Assembly: GCF_000009905.1 (NCBI RefSeq)
Contig: NC_006177.1
Span: forward strand, 310,001 to 374,000
Direction: 5' to 3'
DNA: 64,000 nt
From: Symbiobacterium thermophilum IAM 14863
Lineage (GTDB): Bacteria; Bacillota; Sulfobacillia; Symbiobacteriales; Symbiobacteriaceae
Positions 17,052 through 25,368 of this stretch are shown here, piece after piece. The notes beneath the pieces are model-generated. The model searched no databases. It saw nothing but the letters and a program-made list of their open reading frames with translations, and was not told the DNA's origin. Every line of letters begins with the position of its first letter. The first letter of the stretch is position 1. Position numbers and translations under genes: made by a program.

Positions 17052-17987
17052 CTACCCCGCCATCTGCCGCGCCATCAGTACGGCACCGGCGGCGGGGCTG
17101 GCGGCGCTCTCCACCACCCGCGCCTCCGGCACCAGCTCGGCCAGGCGGCGCACCAACTCCGACCGCACCGCCGCCACGCCCTCCAGCACCCCGCCGGTGG
17201 TGGCCACCAGGGGCTCCCGCAACTGCATCCGGCGCAGGAGCGCCGCGGCCAGGTTCGCCAGGTCCCCTCCGGCCCGGGCCAGGATCTCGGCGGCGACCGC
17301 ATCGCCCTCCTCCGCCGCCTGCACCACTTCGGGCACCAGCCCGGCGATGGCCGTGCGGGCGGCGGACGGGTCAGCGTAGATCCGCGGGACTGCCTGCGTG
17401 AGGTCCTGCAGGTTCCAGGCCGCGCAGATGCGGTCGCCGAGGCGCGTGGCCGGCCCCGTGCCGTCCTTGGCGGCGAAGGCGGCCGCCAGGGCCTGCCGGC
17501 CGATGGTGAAGCCGCTGCCCTCGTCGCCGAGGATCCAGCCCCAGCCCCCGGCCCGCAGCAGGCGGCCCGAGTCGTCGAGGCCGTAGGCGATGGAACCCGT
17601 GCCCGCGATCAGGATCGCCCCGGGGCGGCCCTGCAGCGCACCGGCCAGGGCGACCCGGGCGTCGCTCACCACCTGCACCGGTGTGCCGGGGGAGAGGGAG
17701 AGGGCCCCGGGAAGCGCGGCGGCCACCCGGGCCTGGGTCTCCGGCTGCCCGGCGCCCGCCAGGCCGGCGCATACCGCCCCCACCGCGGCGGAGGTATGGC
17801 CGGATGCCTCCAGCGCCTGGCGGACCGCCTGGCCGATGTTCTCCACGGCCCGGTCGAGGCCGACGACCAGCGGGTTGGCGGGCCCGGCTCCTCCTTCTGC
17901 GATCACGCGACCGTCTGTGGTCGCTACCAGGCACCGGGTTCTGGTTCCTCCGCCATCGATTCCAACAAGGATCCGCGAAGTCTCCAC
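17052..17987 (-). CDS. N-acetylglucosamine/N-acetylmuramate kinase (BadF/BadG family)
   Basis: A 311-residue sugar kinase of the ASKHA fold. The phosphate-1 loop is GIDGGGTRTRC (residues 9-19), phosphate-2 is LIAGTGSIAYG, and GGWGWILGDEGSGF is the signature of GlcNAc kinase and MurK-type enzymes. It would phosphorylate GlcNAc or MurNAc released during wall turnover. The GTG start at 17987 has AGGAGGAATCGACACC upstream. It is the first kinase step expected for the salvage genes that follow, and is transcribed in the same direction as the transporter, separated from it by a hairpin. Confidence 0.82.
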   Translation of the reverse strand: METSRILVGIDGGGTRTRCLVATTDGRVIAEGGAGPANPLVVGLDRAVENIGQAVRQALEASGHTSAAVGAVCAGLAGAGQPETQARVAAALPGALSLSPGTPVQVVSDARVALAGALQGRPGAILIAGTGSIAYGLDDSGRLLRAGGWGWILGDEGSGFTIGRQALAAAFAAKDGTGPATRLGDRICAAWNLQDLTQAVPRIYADPSAARTAIAGLVPEVVQAAEEGDAVAAEILARAGGDLANLAAALLRRMQLREPLVATTGGVLEGVAAVRSELVRRLAELVPEARVVESAASPAAGAVLMARQMAG

Positions 17988-18066
17988 GGTGTCGATTCCT
18001 CCTGCTGGTGCGACCCGGCGGGACGCCTGTCGGCCGCGGGCCCGGTGTCAAGGGCGGAATGCGCGA

Positions 18067-18092
18067 CCGGGGGCTGTAGTCGCAGCCCCCGG
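18067..18092 (-). terminator. Terminator-like hairpin
   Basis: CCGGGGGCTG and CAGCCCCCGG form a 10-bp stem with a 6-nt loop, 60 bp past the end of the binding-protein gene. It could reduce read-through from the transporter operon into the kinase gene. Confidence 0.6.
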
Positions 18093-18150
18093 CGCCACCG
18101 CACGTTGGGTCGACGGTGACTTGTGCGTTCTGCTGCTCCGGTCTGTGCCC

Positions 18151-19992
18151 CTACTTGACGAAGTAGAGTTCACCCGCACGGAGTTGCTTCATGAGCATGT
18201 TGTTCAGGTTGCCGTACCAGTAGAAGCTGATCTGCGACTGGCCGATCTCGCCATCGGCGACGCTGAGCTTGGTGTCGTAGATCCGGAGCGGCGCGGTCTT
18301 CTCGATCAGGCCGATGAACGGCAGGTAGTCGCTGGTGACCGTCGCCAGTTCCTGCGTCAGCTCCTTGATCTCCTTCTCGTCGGTGGACTGATAAAGCTTG
18401 GCGAGGATCTGGGTGACGTTGTACTGCTTGCCGGTGCTCGGGGCGGTGATGACCCGGTCCTCACCAGCCTTCAGGGCCGGGAAGTTCATGCGGGTCGCGT
18501 AGGCGCCCAGGTACGTCTGCTGATAGACCTCCCACGGATGCGCGTACGTAGACATGCCGGGCACGAAGTAGCAGGCCACCTGATGCTCGCCCTTGGACAT
18601 GTAGTCCAGCACGTTGGCGGACTCCATCGGCTTGAACTCGACTTCCCAGCCGGCCTCCTGCAGCATCGTGGAGAGGGCCTCGGACGGGTACATCAGCGAA
18701 GGCCACGTACCGACGGTCACGATCTCGATCTTGACGGGTTTGCCCTTCTCGTTGGCCCACTTGCCGTTGACCTTCTTCCAACCGATCGAGGTCAGGAGCT
18801 CCTCGGCCTTGGTCGGGTTGTAGGAGTAGTCAGGTAGGGTGTCCATGAAGCCCTCGTTGGTGTAGGTCGGGATCAGGGAGGGCAGCAGGCCGCTGCCATG
18901 CACGTCGCTGTTGAAGCTGCCGGGCTCAGCCAGCTTGAGCAGCGTGTCGCGGTCCATCATGTAGGCAAAGGCCTTGCGGACCTCCGGGATGTTGAACGGG
19001 TACTTCTGAACGTTGAACAAGTAACCGATCTGCGACAACTGCGGGGTGTAGATGGTCCGCAGGGTGGCCTCGAACTTCTTCTCGACCTGAGCGGTCAGCT
19101 CGGGGCTCATGCCGCCGTTCTCCACCGTGAAGGTCTGTTCCTGCACCGCAGCGGCGAAGGCCTCGGAGTTCTGGGTACGAACCGCCCTGACCTTCTGGAT
19201 GTCGATGTCCATGTAATAGTAGGGGTTCTTCTCGAAGATTGCCTCGGCGCTGGTCATGCCCTTGAGGACGTAAGGCCCGGAGTAGAGAGCCGCGTTGATT
19301 GCGTCGGGCTTGTAGTTGTTGATCTCGGCGGTGATGTTGGCGAGCACGTCGTCGCCTGCGGTGTCGAACTTGTACCGGTTGTTGGCCTCATCCCAGACAC
19401 GGTACTTCTCGACGTAGGCCTTCAGTTCATCGGCCCACTGGCCGTAGATCTTGGTCGGGGCCATGATGAAGTTCGGGAGCAGCAGGTTCAGGTTCAGCGG
19501 GCTCTCATTGATGAACTGCACGCGGACGGTGCTGTCGTCAACCTTCTCGGCTGACTCCATGACCTGCCACAGCGTGCTCCGGCCGGCCTCCAGATAGAGC
19601 ATCGTCATGAGGTCGTCCACCGTCACGGGGCTGCCGTCGCTCCACTTGAGGTCGCTGCGGAGCTTCATGGTGAGCGTCTTGCCGTCGACCTCGTAACTCT
19701 CCAGTGCGGCCGGCCGGTATTCCCGCTCGGGCAGCGGCGAGTAGTCACACAGCGGTTCGTAGAGCAGCGGCTGCAGCGACCAGTTGGGTCCGGCCGTCTC
19801 AGCGTACGGGTTGCCGTGGAACCCAGGCGGCGGCTCGAAGGTGACGAAGGTGGTGAGGGTCTTGCTGGTGTCCTTTTCGCCGGTGAGCTTCAGGGTCGTC
19901 GGCTTGGTGGAAGAGTTGGCGCCGGAGCCACTGCTGCAGGCGGTAACCAGCACCATGCTTACGGCCAGAAGCGCAGCTGCAAGCCTCTTCAT
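18151..19992 (-). CDS. Peptide ABC transporter substrate-binding lipoprotein
   Basis: A 613-residue family 5 solute-binding protein (SBP_bac_5) that would sit on the outer face of the membrane and feed the Opp-type permease downstream in the locus. The signal peptide MKRLAAALLAVSMVLVTAC ends in a lipobox with Cys19. LRSDLKWSDGSPVTVDDLM and VRKAFAYMMDRDTLL are typical OppA/DppA segments. The ATG at 19992 has GGAGG 9 bp upstream, better than the GTG at 20007. With the neighbouring wall-salvage enzymes, a muropeptide or murein tripeptide is a likely ligand, though this is inference. Confidence 0.88.
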   Translation of the reverse strand: MKRLAAALLAVSMVLVTACSSGSGANSSTKPTTLKLTGEKDTSKTLTTFVTFEPPPGFHGNPYAETAGPNWSLQPLLYEPLCDYSPLPEREYRPAALESYEVDGKTLTMKLRSDLKWSDGSPVTVDDLMTMLYLEAGRSTLWQVMESAEKVDDSTVRVQFINESPLNLNLLLPNFIMAPTKIYGQWADELKAYVEKYRVWDEANNRYKFDTAGDDVLANITAEINNYKPDAINAALYSGPYVLKGMTSAEAIFEKNPYYYMDIDIQKVRAVRTQNSEAFAAAVQEQTFTVENGGMSPELTAQVEKKFEATLRTIYTPQLSQIGYLFNVQKYPFNIPEVRKAFAYMMDRDTLLKLAEPGSFNSDVHGSGLLPSLIPTYTNEGFMDTLPDYSYNPTKAEELLTSIGWKKVNGKWANEKGKPVKIEIVTVGTWPSLMYPSEALSTMLQEAGWEVEFKPMESANVLDYMSKGEHQVACYFVPGMSTYAHPWEVYQQTYLGAYATRMNFPALKAGEDRVITAPSTGKQYNVTQILAKLYQSTDEKEIKELTQELATVTSDYLPFIGLIEKTAPLRIYDTKLSVADGEIGQSQISFYWYGNLNNMLMKQLRAGELYFVK

Positions 19993-20106
19993 TCTCTTCG
20001 CCTCCACAGTGTGTTTTATCTCAAGACGCGGTGTGAGGCCGCAGTCTTGATGCCGAACGTGTTGTGGATCCTGAACAGCGCGGATCGGGGAGCAGGACCC
20101 TGCGGT

Positions 20107-21078
20107 TCACTGCATCGCCTTGCGCATACAAGCCCACTCGTGCACAACCTGGAACCCGGCGGACTCGTAGATCTTGCGGGCCACGTTCTCGCGGCCGGTG
20201 AAGAGCGACATAAAGGTGGCCCCGATGTCCCTGAGCCCCTGGCAGAGGGCGGAGAAGAGCACGGAACCGGCCCCGACGCCGCGGAGCTCGCTGTGCACGC
20301 CGATACCGGCGAAGTAGCCGCGGCCGCTCTCCTGCACGTACAGCGGGCCGGCGAAGCCGCCCACGCGCCCCCCCTGCTCCACGATCAGCAGGGGATACGG
20401 GCGGGGGCCGTTCACGTTGGTCATTACCTTGTCCCGCCAGTCCTCGTTGCCCAGGTCGTCGAAGAGTTCGCTCAGGCCGTAATGCCTGGCGGGATCGTAA
20501 TACGTGATGCTGATCCCCTGCGCGGCCAGAGCAGCTGCCCGTTCGGCGATCTTGGGCTGGAACTGGAAGTCCGCCAGGAGGCGGTAGTAGGAGTACTGGC
20601 GGCTGGTCTCGGCGTAGCCGCGGGCCGTGAAGAAGGGGAAGGCCGGTGACGACACGTCCACGCCGGGCGCGTTGGGGTGGTCATGCCCGGGGGTGCCGGG
20701 GATGAACCATTCCAGGTTGATCGGGTTGAAGAAGTTCAGGTCAATCCTGACGATGGTCGGGAAGGCCCGCAACCTGTGCTCCAGCGCACGGAGGAGTGCG
20801 GTGCCTACCCCGCGCCGCCGGTGAGCCGGGTCCACCAGGATGAAGGTGATGTAACCGCGGTCCGTTCCCGTGTTGTGGTAGGCGCTGCCGAAACCGAGGA
20901 TCTGCCCGTCCTGCTCCGCTACCACGTTGCACTTGACCTCGTGATCGCCGGCGCTGACGAAGAGCGCCTGGAAGCGTTCGCAGGCGAGCGGTTTATACAG
21001 AACCTCCCGGCTCAGCGTCGTACGGTTCCAAAGGGTGTGCACAGCCGGCAGGTCGGCCGCCTCCATCGTTCGGATCAT
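20107..21078 (-). CDS. Tandem GNAT-type acetyltransferase
   Basis: A 323-residue protein with two GNAT folds. The N-terminal domain has VDPAHRRRGVGTALLRALEH, a complete acetyl-CoA (R/Q)xxGxG/A loop; the C-terminal domain has ELRGVGAGSVLFSALCQ, a second loop. The start at 21078 follows GGGAG and gives MIRTMEAADLPAV. Its place within the transporter operon suggests it acetylates an imported amino-sugar or peptide. Bacillus subtilis has an acetyltransferase gene (ybbJ) next to its nagZ-namZ cluster, a parallel from general knowledge. Confidence 0.82.
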   Translation of the reverse strand: MIRTMEAADLPAVHTLWNRTTLSREVLYKPLACERFQALFVSAGDHEVKCNVVAEQDGQILGFGSAYHNTGTDRGYITFILVDPAHRRRGVGTALLRALEHRLRAFPTIVRIDLNFFNPINLEWFIPGTPGHDHPNAPGVDVSSPAFPFFTARGYAETSRQYSYYRLLADFQFQPKIAERAAALAAQGISITYYDPARHYGLSELFDDLGNEDWRDKVMTNVNGPRPYPLLIVEQGGRVGGFAGPLYVQESGRGYFAGIGVHSELRGVGAGSVLFSALCQGLRDIGATFMSLFTGRENVARKIYESAGFQVVHEWACMRKAMQ

Positions 21079-21097
21079 GTTATACCGGCTCCCTTGC

Positions 21098-21337
21098 TTA
21101 CCGGCCGCGCCGCTGCACGAACCTGACCACCGGCCAGTAGAGCAGCGCAATCAGGGCGTTCAGCCCGATCACCAGCGCGTAGAGCGTCACGGTACCGGCA
21201 TCCTTGGGGCCCAGTGCCAGCCCCAGCACGGCGATGATCAGGATCGTCAGCGCGACCGTGGCGATAAACCTCAGGAATTGGAGGAGGTGCTGAACCGGCC
21301 ATTCATCCCGGCCCTGATGCTCTCCGCCAGATGGCAT
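21098..21337 (-). CDS. Small two-helix membrane protein
   Basis: A 79-residue protein with hydrophobic helices at about 20-45 (FIATVALTILIIAVLGLAL) and 50-70, ending in RRGR. It overlaps the end of the ATPase gene by 67 bp when read from the ATG at 21337; later starts would be non-ATG. It is not recognised as a family member. The arrangement within the operon suggests co-expression with the transporter, but function is unknown. Confidence 0.5.
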   Translation of the reverse strand: MPSGGEHQGRDEWPVQHLLQFLRFIATVALTILIIAVLGLALGPKDAGTVTLYALVIGLNALIALLYWPVVRFVQRRGR

Positions 21338-22293
21338 GCCACCAGGCCTCCTTCAAACTCCCGGAGCTTGGGCTCCTCCCGCTCGCAGATCTCCTGCGCG
21401 TACGGGCAGCGGGGATGGAACTTGCAGCCGGGCGGTGCGTTGGTGACGCTGGGCATGTCGAAGGAGCGGAGGGGGAGCTGGGTGAGGCGCTCTCCCCGCA
21501 GGGTCGGATCGGCCTCCGGCACCGCCGAGATCAGGGCGTGGAAGTAGGGATGTGCGGGGTGATCCAACGCCGCCTGAATCTGGTTGATCTCGACCATTCG
21601 GCCCAGGTACATCACGGCGATCCGGCCATGATGCGCGATGTAGCGTGCGGTGCCCAGGTCGTGGGTGATGTAGACGAAGGAGACGCCCAGCTTCTGGTTC
21701 GCCCGGGCCATCAGGTCCAGGAGCGAGATGCGCAGGGAGACGTCGACCATGGACACGGGCTCATCGGCCACGATGAGGGTGGGCTTGACCGAGAGGGCCC
21801 GTGCCAGCAGGATGCGCTGCCGCTGTCCGCCGGAGAGCTGGTGCGGGTACTTCTGCAGGAACTGCGCCGGCGGCGTGAGGCCGATCTCGACGAAGAGCTC
21901 GCTCAGCTGATCCCACGCGTCGTGCTGGTTGTGCGCCAGCCTGTGCTGCAGAAGTGGCAGGGAGAGGGACTGGAAGATCGTGCGGTTGGGGTTGAGTGCG
22001 GCGTAGGAGTCCTGATGGATCATCTGCACGCCCAGCCGGTACTCCTTGTACTCCTGCTTGGTCAGCTTACGGAGCTCCTTGCCCTTGTAGAGCACCCGGC
22101 CCTCAGTGGGCTGGTAGATGTCCGTGATCACCTTGCCGAGGGTGGTCTTCCCGCAGCCGCTCTCGCCGACCACGGCGATAATCTCACCCGGTTCGATGGA
22201 GAGGTTCACCCCTACCAGGGCCCCGACCTGCTCCCGGGGGTTCCGCTCACTCTTGAAATAGACACTGACGTTCTCCAGTGATACCAGGCTCAC
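21271..22293 (-). CDS. oppF: Opp/Dpp-type ABC transporter ATPase, OppF-like
   Basis: A 340-residue ATP-binding subunit. Walker A is GESGCGKTT, signature LSGGQRQRILLARAL and Walker B LIVADEP, followed by the oligopeptide-transporter C-terminal motif GCKFHPRCPYAQEIC. The GTG start overlaps the previous gene's stop (GTGA), showing translational coupling with the OppD-like subunit. It forms the cytoplasmic motor with that protein. Confidence 0.9.
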   Translation of the reverse strand: MSLVSLENVSVYFKSERNPREQVGALVGVNLSIEPGEIIAVVGESGCGKTTLGKVITDIYQPTEGRVLYKGKELRKLTKQEYKEYRLGVQMIHQDSYAALNPNRTIFQSLSLPLLQHRLAHNQHDAWDQLSELFVEIGLTPPAQFLQKYPHQLSGGQRQRILLARALSVKPTLIVADEPVSMVDVSLRISLLDLMARANQKLGVSFVYITHDLGTARYIAHHGRIAVMYLGRMVEINQIQAALDHPAHPYFHALISAVPEADPTLRGERLTQLPLRSFDMPSVTNAPPGCKFHPRCPYAQEICEREEPKLREFEGGLVACHLAESIRAGMNGRFSTSSNS

Positions 22294-23294
22294 GGTTGAA
22301 ACACCTTCTCCCAACTATAGCAGCGGGTGTACTGTCCCGGATGGCTGGGGTAGAGCTGCTCGGTTTTTTTGCGGTCGCCGTCGCAGATGCCTTTCGCACA
22401 GGCGAAGCAGCGCGGGGCGAACCGGCAGGAATCCGGCAGGTTGGCCAGGTCGGGCGGATGGCCCGGAATGGCCTTGCGCTTGGTCACGTCATCCCGCAGG
22501 GAAGGGATGGCGCTCATCAGGCCGGCGGTGTAGGGGTGCGTGGGCTGCTTGAACATGGTGAGCACGGGGCCGAATTCCACCAGCTGGCCGGCGTACATCA
22601 CGCCCAGCCGGTCGACGATGGAGCCGATGATGGAAACGTCGTGGGTGCAGAAGACCATCGTCAGACCGTATTCCTTCTGGATCCGCCTCAGGATCTCGAG
22701 GATGTACCACTGGGTGATCACGTCCAGCGCGGTGGTAGGCTCATCCAGGAAGATGATGTCGGGATCGAGGATCAGGCTCAGAGCAATGATCGTGCGCTGC
22801 TTCATGCCGCCGGAGAGCTGGTGCGGATAACAATCCAGCACCCGCTCCTCGAGCCGCACATGGCTGAGCAGATCCCGGGCCTTGGCGAGGATCTCTTCCT
22901 CGGGCATGTTGGGATTGTGGGCCCACGCGGTCTCCAGGAAATGCTCCTTGACCCGCAGCGTCGGGTTCAGGACGTTCTGTGCAGCCTGGAAGACTGTGGT
23001 CAGGTAGGTCCAGCGGTAACGGGCGAAGTCCTGGGGGGTCAGCTTCCGCAGGTCAACCGGATTGCCGTCTTTCGGGTAGTAGATGACTTCACCGGAGGTG
23101 ATCTTGCCCGGCGCCTGAATGAGGTTCAAGATGCCGAAGACCAGGGTGGACTTTCCAGAGCCGCTTTCGCCGATGATGCCGACGATCTCGCCCCGGTTGA
23201 TCGTAAGGCTGACGTTATCACAGGCCCGGATCGTGCGCCCGTGCACCGTGAACTCCACCGTGAGGTTTTTCACCTCGAGAATCGGTTGTGTCAT
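22290..23294 (-). CDS. oppD: Opp/Dpp-type ABC transporter ATPase, OppD-like
   Basis: A 334-residue ATP-binding subunit. Walker A GESGSGKST, signature LSGGMKQRTIIALSL and Walker B IIFLDEPTTALD are all intact. The C-terminal cysteine-rich segment CRFAPRCFACAKGIC is the oligopeptide-ABC motif. It ends in the start codon of the OppF-like gene and follows the permease gene by 13 bp. It would power import of the ligand bound by the lipoprotein at 18151. Confidence 0.9.
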   Translation of the reverse strand: MTQPILEVKNLTVEFTVHGRTIRACDNVSLTINRGEIVGIIGESGSGKSTLVFGILNLIQAPGKITSGEVIYYPKDGNPVDLRKLTPQDFARYRWTYLTTVFQAAQNVLNPTLRVKEHFLETAWAHNPNMPEEEILAKARDLLSHVRLEERVLDCYPHQLSGGMKQRTIIALSLILDPDIIFLDEPTTALDVITQWYILEILRRIQKEYGLTMVFCTHDVSIIGSIVDRLGVMYAGQLVEFGPVLTMFKQPTHPYTAGLMSAIPSLRDDVTKRKAIPGHPPDLANLPDSCRFAPRCFACAKGICDGDRKKTEQLYPSHPGQYTRCYSWEKVFQP

Positions 23295-23307
23295 GACTCA
23301 CCCTCCT

Positions 23308-24195
23308 CTAGGCCCGCAGCCGGGGGTTGAGCGCCTCGTCCAGTCCGTTGGCAAAGCAGTAGCAACCCAGCTGGAACAGCATGAGGCAGACCACCGGTGC
23401 CAGGAAGTACACAACGGTGGCGGAGCCCATCAGCGCACCGGTCTGCGAGATGGCCACCTGGATCATGACACCCCAGTGATTCCCCTGGAACGGAACCAGG
23501 CCCAGGAGCATCAGGCCGACGCTGGAGGTAATGGCGCTCTTCATGATGGAGATGAAGTTAACGGCGACGTAGGAAACCAGATTGGGCAGCACATCGTAGC
23601 GGATGATGTTCAACTTGCTGATGCCCAGCAGGCGGCTGGCCTCAATGAACTCCCGGTGTTTGAGGCTTAGCACCTGAGAGCGGATGGCTTTGGCCAGGCC
23701 GGCCCAGGACCAGAGGCTGAGCACCACGCCGAAGAGGAGCGGATCGGTGATGCGGATGATCATGGACAGGATCATGGTGACCGGGAAACTGGGCATTGTG
23801 AGCACGACGTTGGTGAGGAGCATCAGCACCTGGTCCACCACGCCGCCCTGCAGGCCGGAGATGACACCGATACCGGTGGCGATCAGCACCGTGAACAGAC
23901 CGGCATAGGCTGCCACCAGCAACACGTTCCGGGAGCCCAGGATCAGCTGGAGCAGGGTGTCCTTGCCGGCCAGATCCGTGCCCAGCGGGTGCTTCCACGA
24001 GGGCGGCTGCAGCCGGTTGACGTAGTCGGACTTGAGTTCGGGAATGAACATGGGCCCGAAGATGGCCATGAGCAGGAAGACCAGCAGAATGAGGAAGCCT
24101 GCACGGGACATCGGGTTGCGCCAGATGGTGCGGAAGAACGCCCTGACGCCGCCGAACCGGTCCTGGTTGACCCCATTCTTCTTGCGGCCGTTCAT
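23308..24195 (-). CDS. oppC: Peptide ABC transporter permease, OppC-like
   Basis: A 295-residue permease. After a cytoplasmic N-terminus come TM1 (AGFLILLVFLLMAIFGPMF), the HPLGTDLAGKDTLLQLILGS segment typical of DppC/OppC, and further TM helices. The EAA loop, EFIEASRLLGISKLNII, contacts the ATPase. It ends in NPRLRA, as does its partner (NPRLRER). It is 6 bp from the upstream permease gene, with GAGGTGAGC as ribosome-binding site. Confidence 0.9.
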   Translation of the reverse strand: MNGRKKNGVNQDRFGGVRAFFRTIWRNPMSRAGFLILLVFLLMAIFGPMFIPELKSDYVNRLQPPSWKHPLGTDLAGKDTLLQLILGSRNVLLVAAYAGLFTVLIATGIGVISGLQGGVVDQVLMLLTNVVLTMPSFPVTMILSMIIRITDPLLFGVVLSLWSWAGLAKAIRSQVLSLKHREFIEASRLLGISKLNIIRYDVLPNLVSYVAVNFISIMKSAITSSVGLMLLGLVPFQGNHWGVMIQVAISQTGALMGSATVVYFLAPVVCLMLFQLGCYCFANGLDEALNPRLRA

Positions 24196-24201
24196 TTGCG
24201 C

Positions 24202-25176
24202 TCACCTCTCCCTCAGGCGTGGGTTCAGCACTGTGTAGAGCCACTCGGCCAGCAACCCGCAGAGCACCACCACGACGATCATCATGAAGTACATCCCCTG
24301 CATCAGGGGGTAGTCCCGGCGCGAGATGGCCACGTTCAGGTAATAGCCAACGCCTGGGTACACGAACAGGTTCTCGATCAGCGGAGATCCGCCGAACATG
24401 AAGCCAAAGGAGATGGCCAGCGAGGTGATCATCGGCAGGATGGAGTTGCGACCGACATACTGGAGGAGGATTCGCTTCTGAGGGAGCCCGCGGGCGGTGG
24501 CGTAGGTGACGTAATCCTCGCTCAGCACACCGATCGCGTTGGCGCGCATGCTGACGGTCCAGCCGCCTACCGTCGTGAGGAAGTATGACAGAACCGGCAG
24601 GATGGCGTGCTGTAGCACGTCACCGATGAAGGCGCCGTTGAACCCGGGAGTTACCTCGGCGCTGTACGGGCCGCGGGAAGGAAGCCAGCCCAGGTTGACG
24701 GCGAAGAGGAAGACCAACAAGTAGGCCACGATGTAATTGGGAATCGAACCGAAGATCGACTGCCACACGTTCAGCAGAGCGTTCAGCCACCGCTTCCGCT
24801 TCCAGGCGATGAAGAGGCCCACGATGACCCCCATGGCAAAGGAGAGAAACAGCGATATCGTCAGCACCAGCAGGGTCCAGGGCAGTGCGCCCAGCATCAG
24901 GCTGGTGACGGGTTTGTGATAGCTGAGTGACTCACCCAGGTTTCCGCGCAGCACGCCGGCCAGGTAGTTTGCCAGACGTTGCAGGACGGGGATGTCAGGG
25001 TCGTAGTTCAACATGCTCTTGGCCCTGGCGTAAGCCAGGTCCATCTCCAGATTTTGGGTTTGTGCGATCTCAGCGGCCAGTGTCTCCACCGGATCGCCGG
25101 GCATGTTCTGGATTACCAGGAACATGCAAACAATGGCAAACAAAATGGTCACAAGCGAAATTAGCAACTTCTGCAC
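24202..25176 (-). CDS. oppB: Peptide ABC transporter permease, OppB-like
   Basis: A 324-residue permease and the first gene of the transporter operon. TM1 is LLISLVTILFAIVCMFLVI, followed by QNMPGDPVE, the characteristic DppB/OppB P-G-D-P segment; the EAA loop reads YATARGLPQKRILLQYVGRN. The GTG start at 25176 is preceded by AGGTGTG. The 190-bp AT-rich region between it and the divergent nagZ gene probably holds the promoters for both. Confidence 0.9.
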   Translation of the reverse strand: MQKLLISLVTILFAIVCMFLVIQNMPGDPVETLAAEIAQTQNLEMDLAYARAKSMLNYDPDIPVLQRLANYLAGVLRGNLGESLSYHKPVTSLMLGALPWTLLVLTISLFLSFAMGVIVGLFIAWKRKRWLNALLNVWQSIFGSIPNYIVAYLLVFLFAVNLGWLPSRGPYSAEVTPGFNGAFIGDVLQHAILPVLSYFLTTVGGWTVSMRANAIGVLSEDYVTYATARGLPQKRILLQYVGRNSILPMITSLAISFGFMFGGSPLIENLFVYPGVGYYLNVAISRRDYPLMQGMYFMMIVVVVLCGLLAEWLYTVLNPRLRER

Positions 25177-25269
25177 AGACGCGTCACACCTTTTTCACCG
25201 TCGTCCGAATGGAAGGAACAAAAAAGGAGTTCCTTCCAGCGGGGGAGAATTCCTCCTAATCCAAAAGAG

Positions 25270-25335
25270 GGATTGTATATACCACTATACGCATCCTCTA
25301 ATGAGTTAGAACAAATGTTTGTTAGTCCTCCAGTA
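25270..25335. promoter_or_regulatory. Divergent promoter/operator region, candidate GntR-type site
   Basis: The AT-rich gap between oppB and nagZ contains GTATATACCACTATAC (25275-25290), an inverted repeat whose left half GTATATAC fits the GTnTAnAC core of HutC/NagR-type GntR regulators. A further GTATAC lies at about 25334. Its location between two divergent salvage operons suits an operator for an amino-sugar-responsive repressor. No such repressor gene is in the window, so this remains tentative. Confidence 0.33.
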
Positions 25336-25368
25336 TACATTCAGCAGAGTATGAGGGGAGTGACGGCC

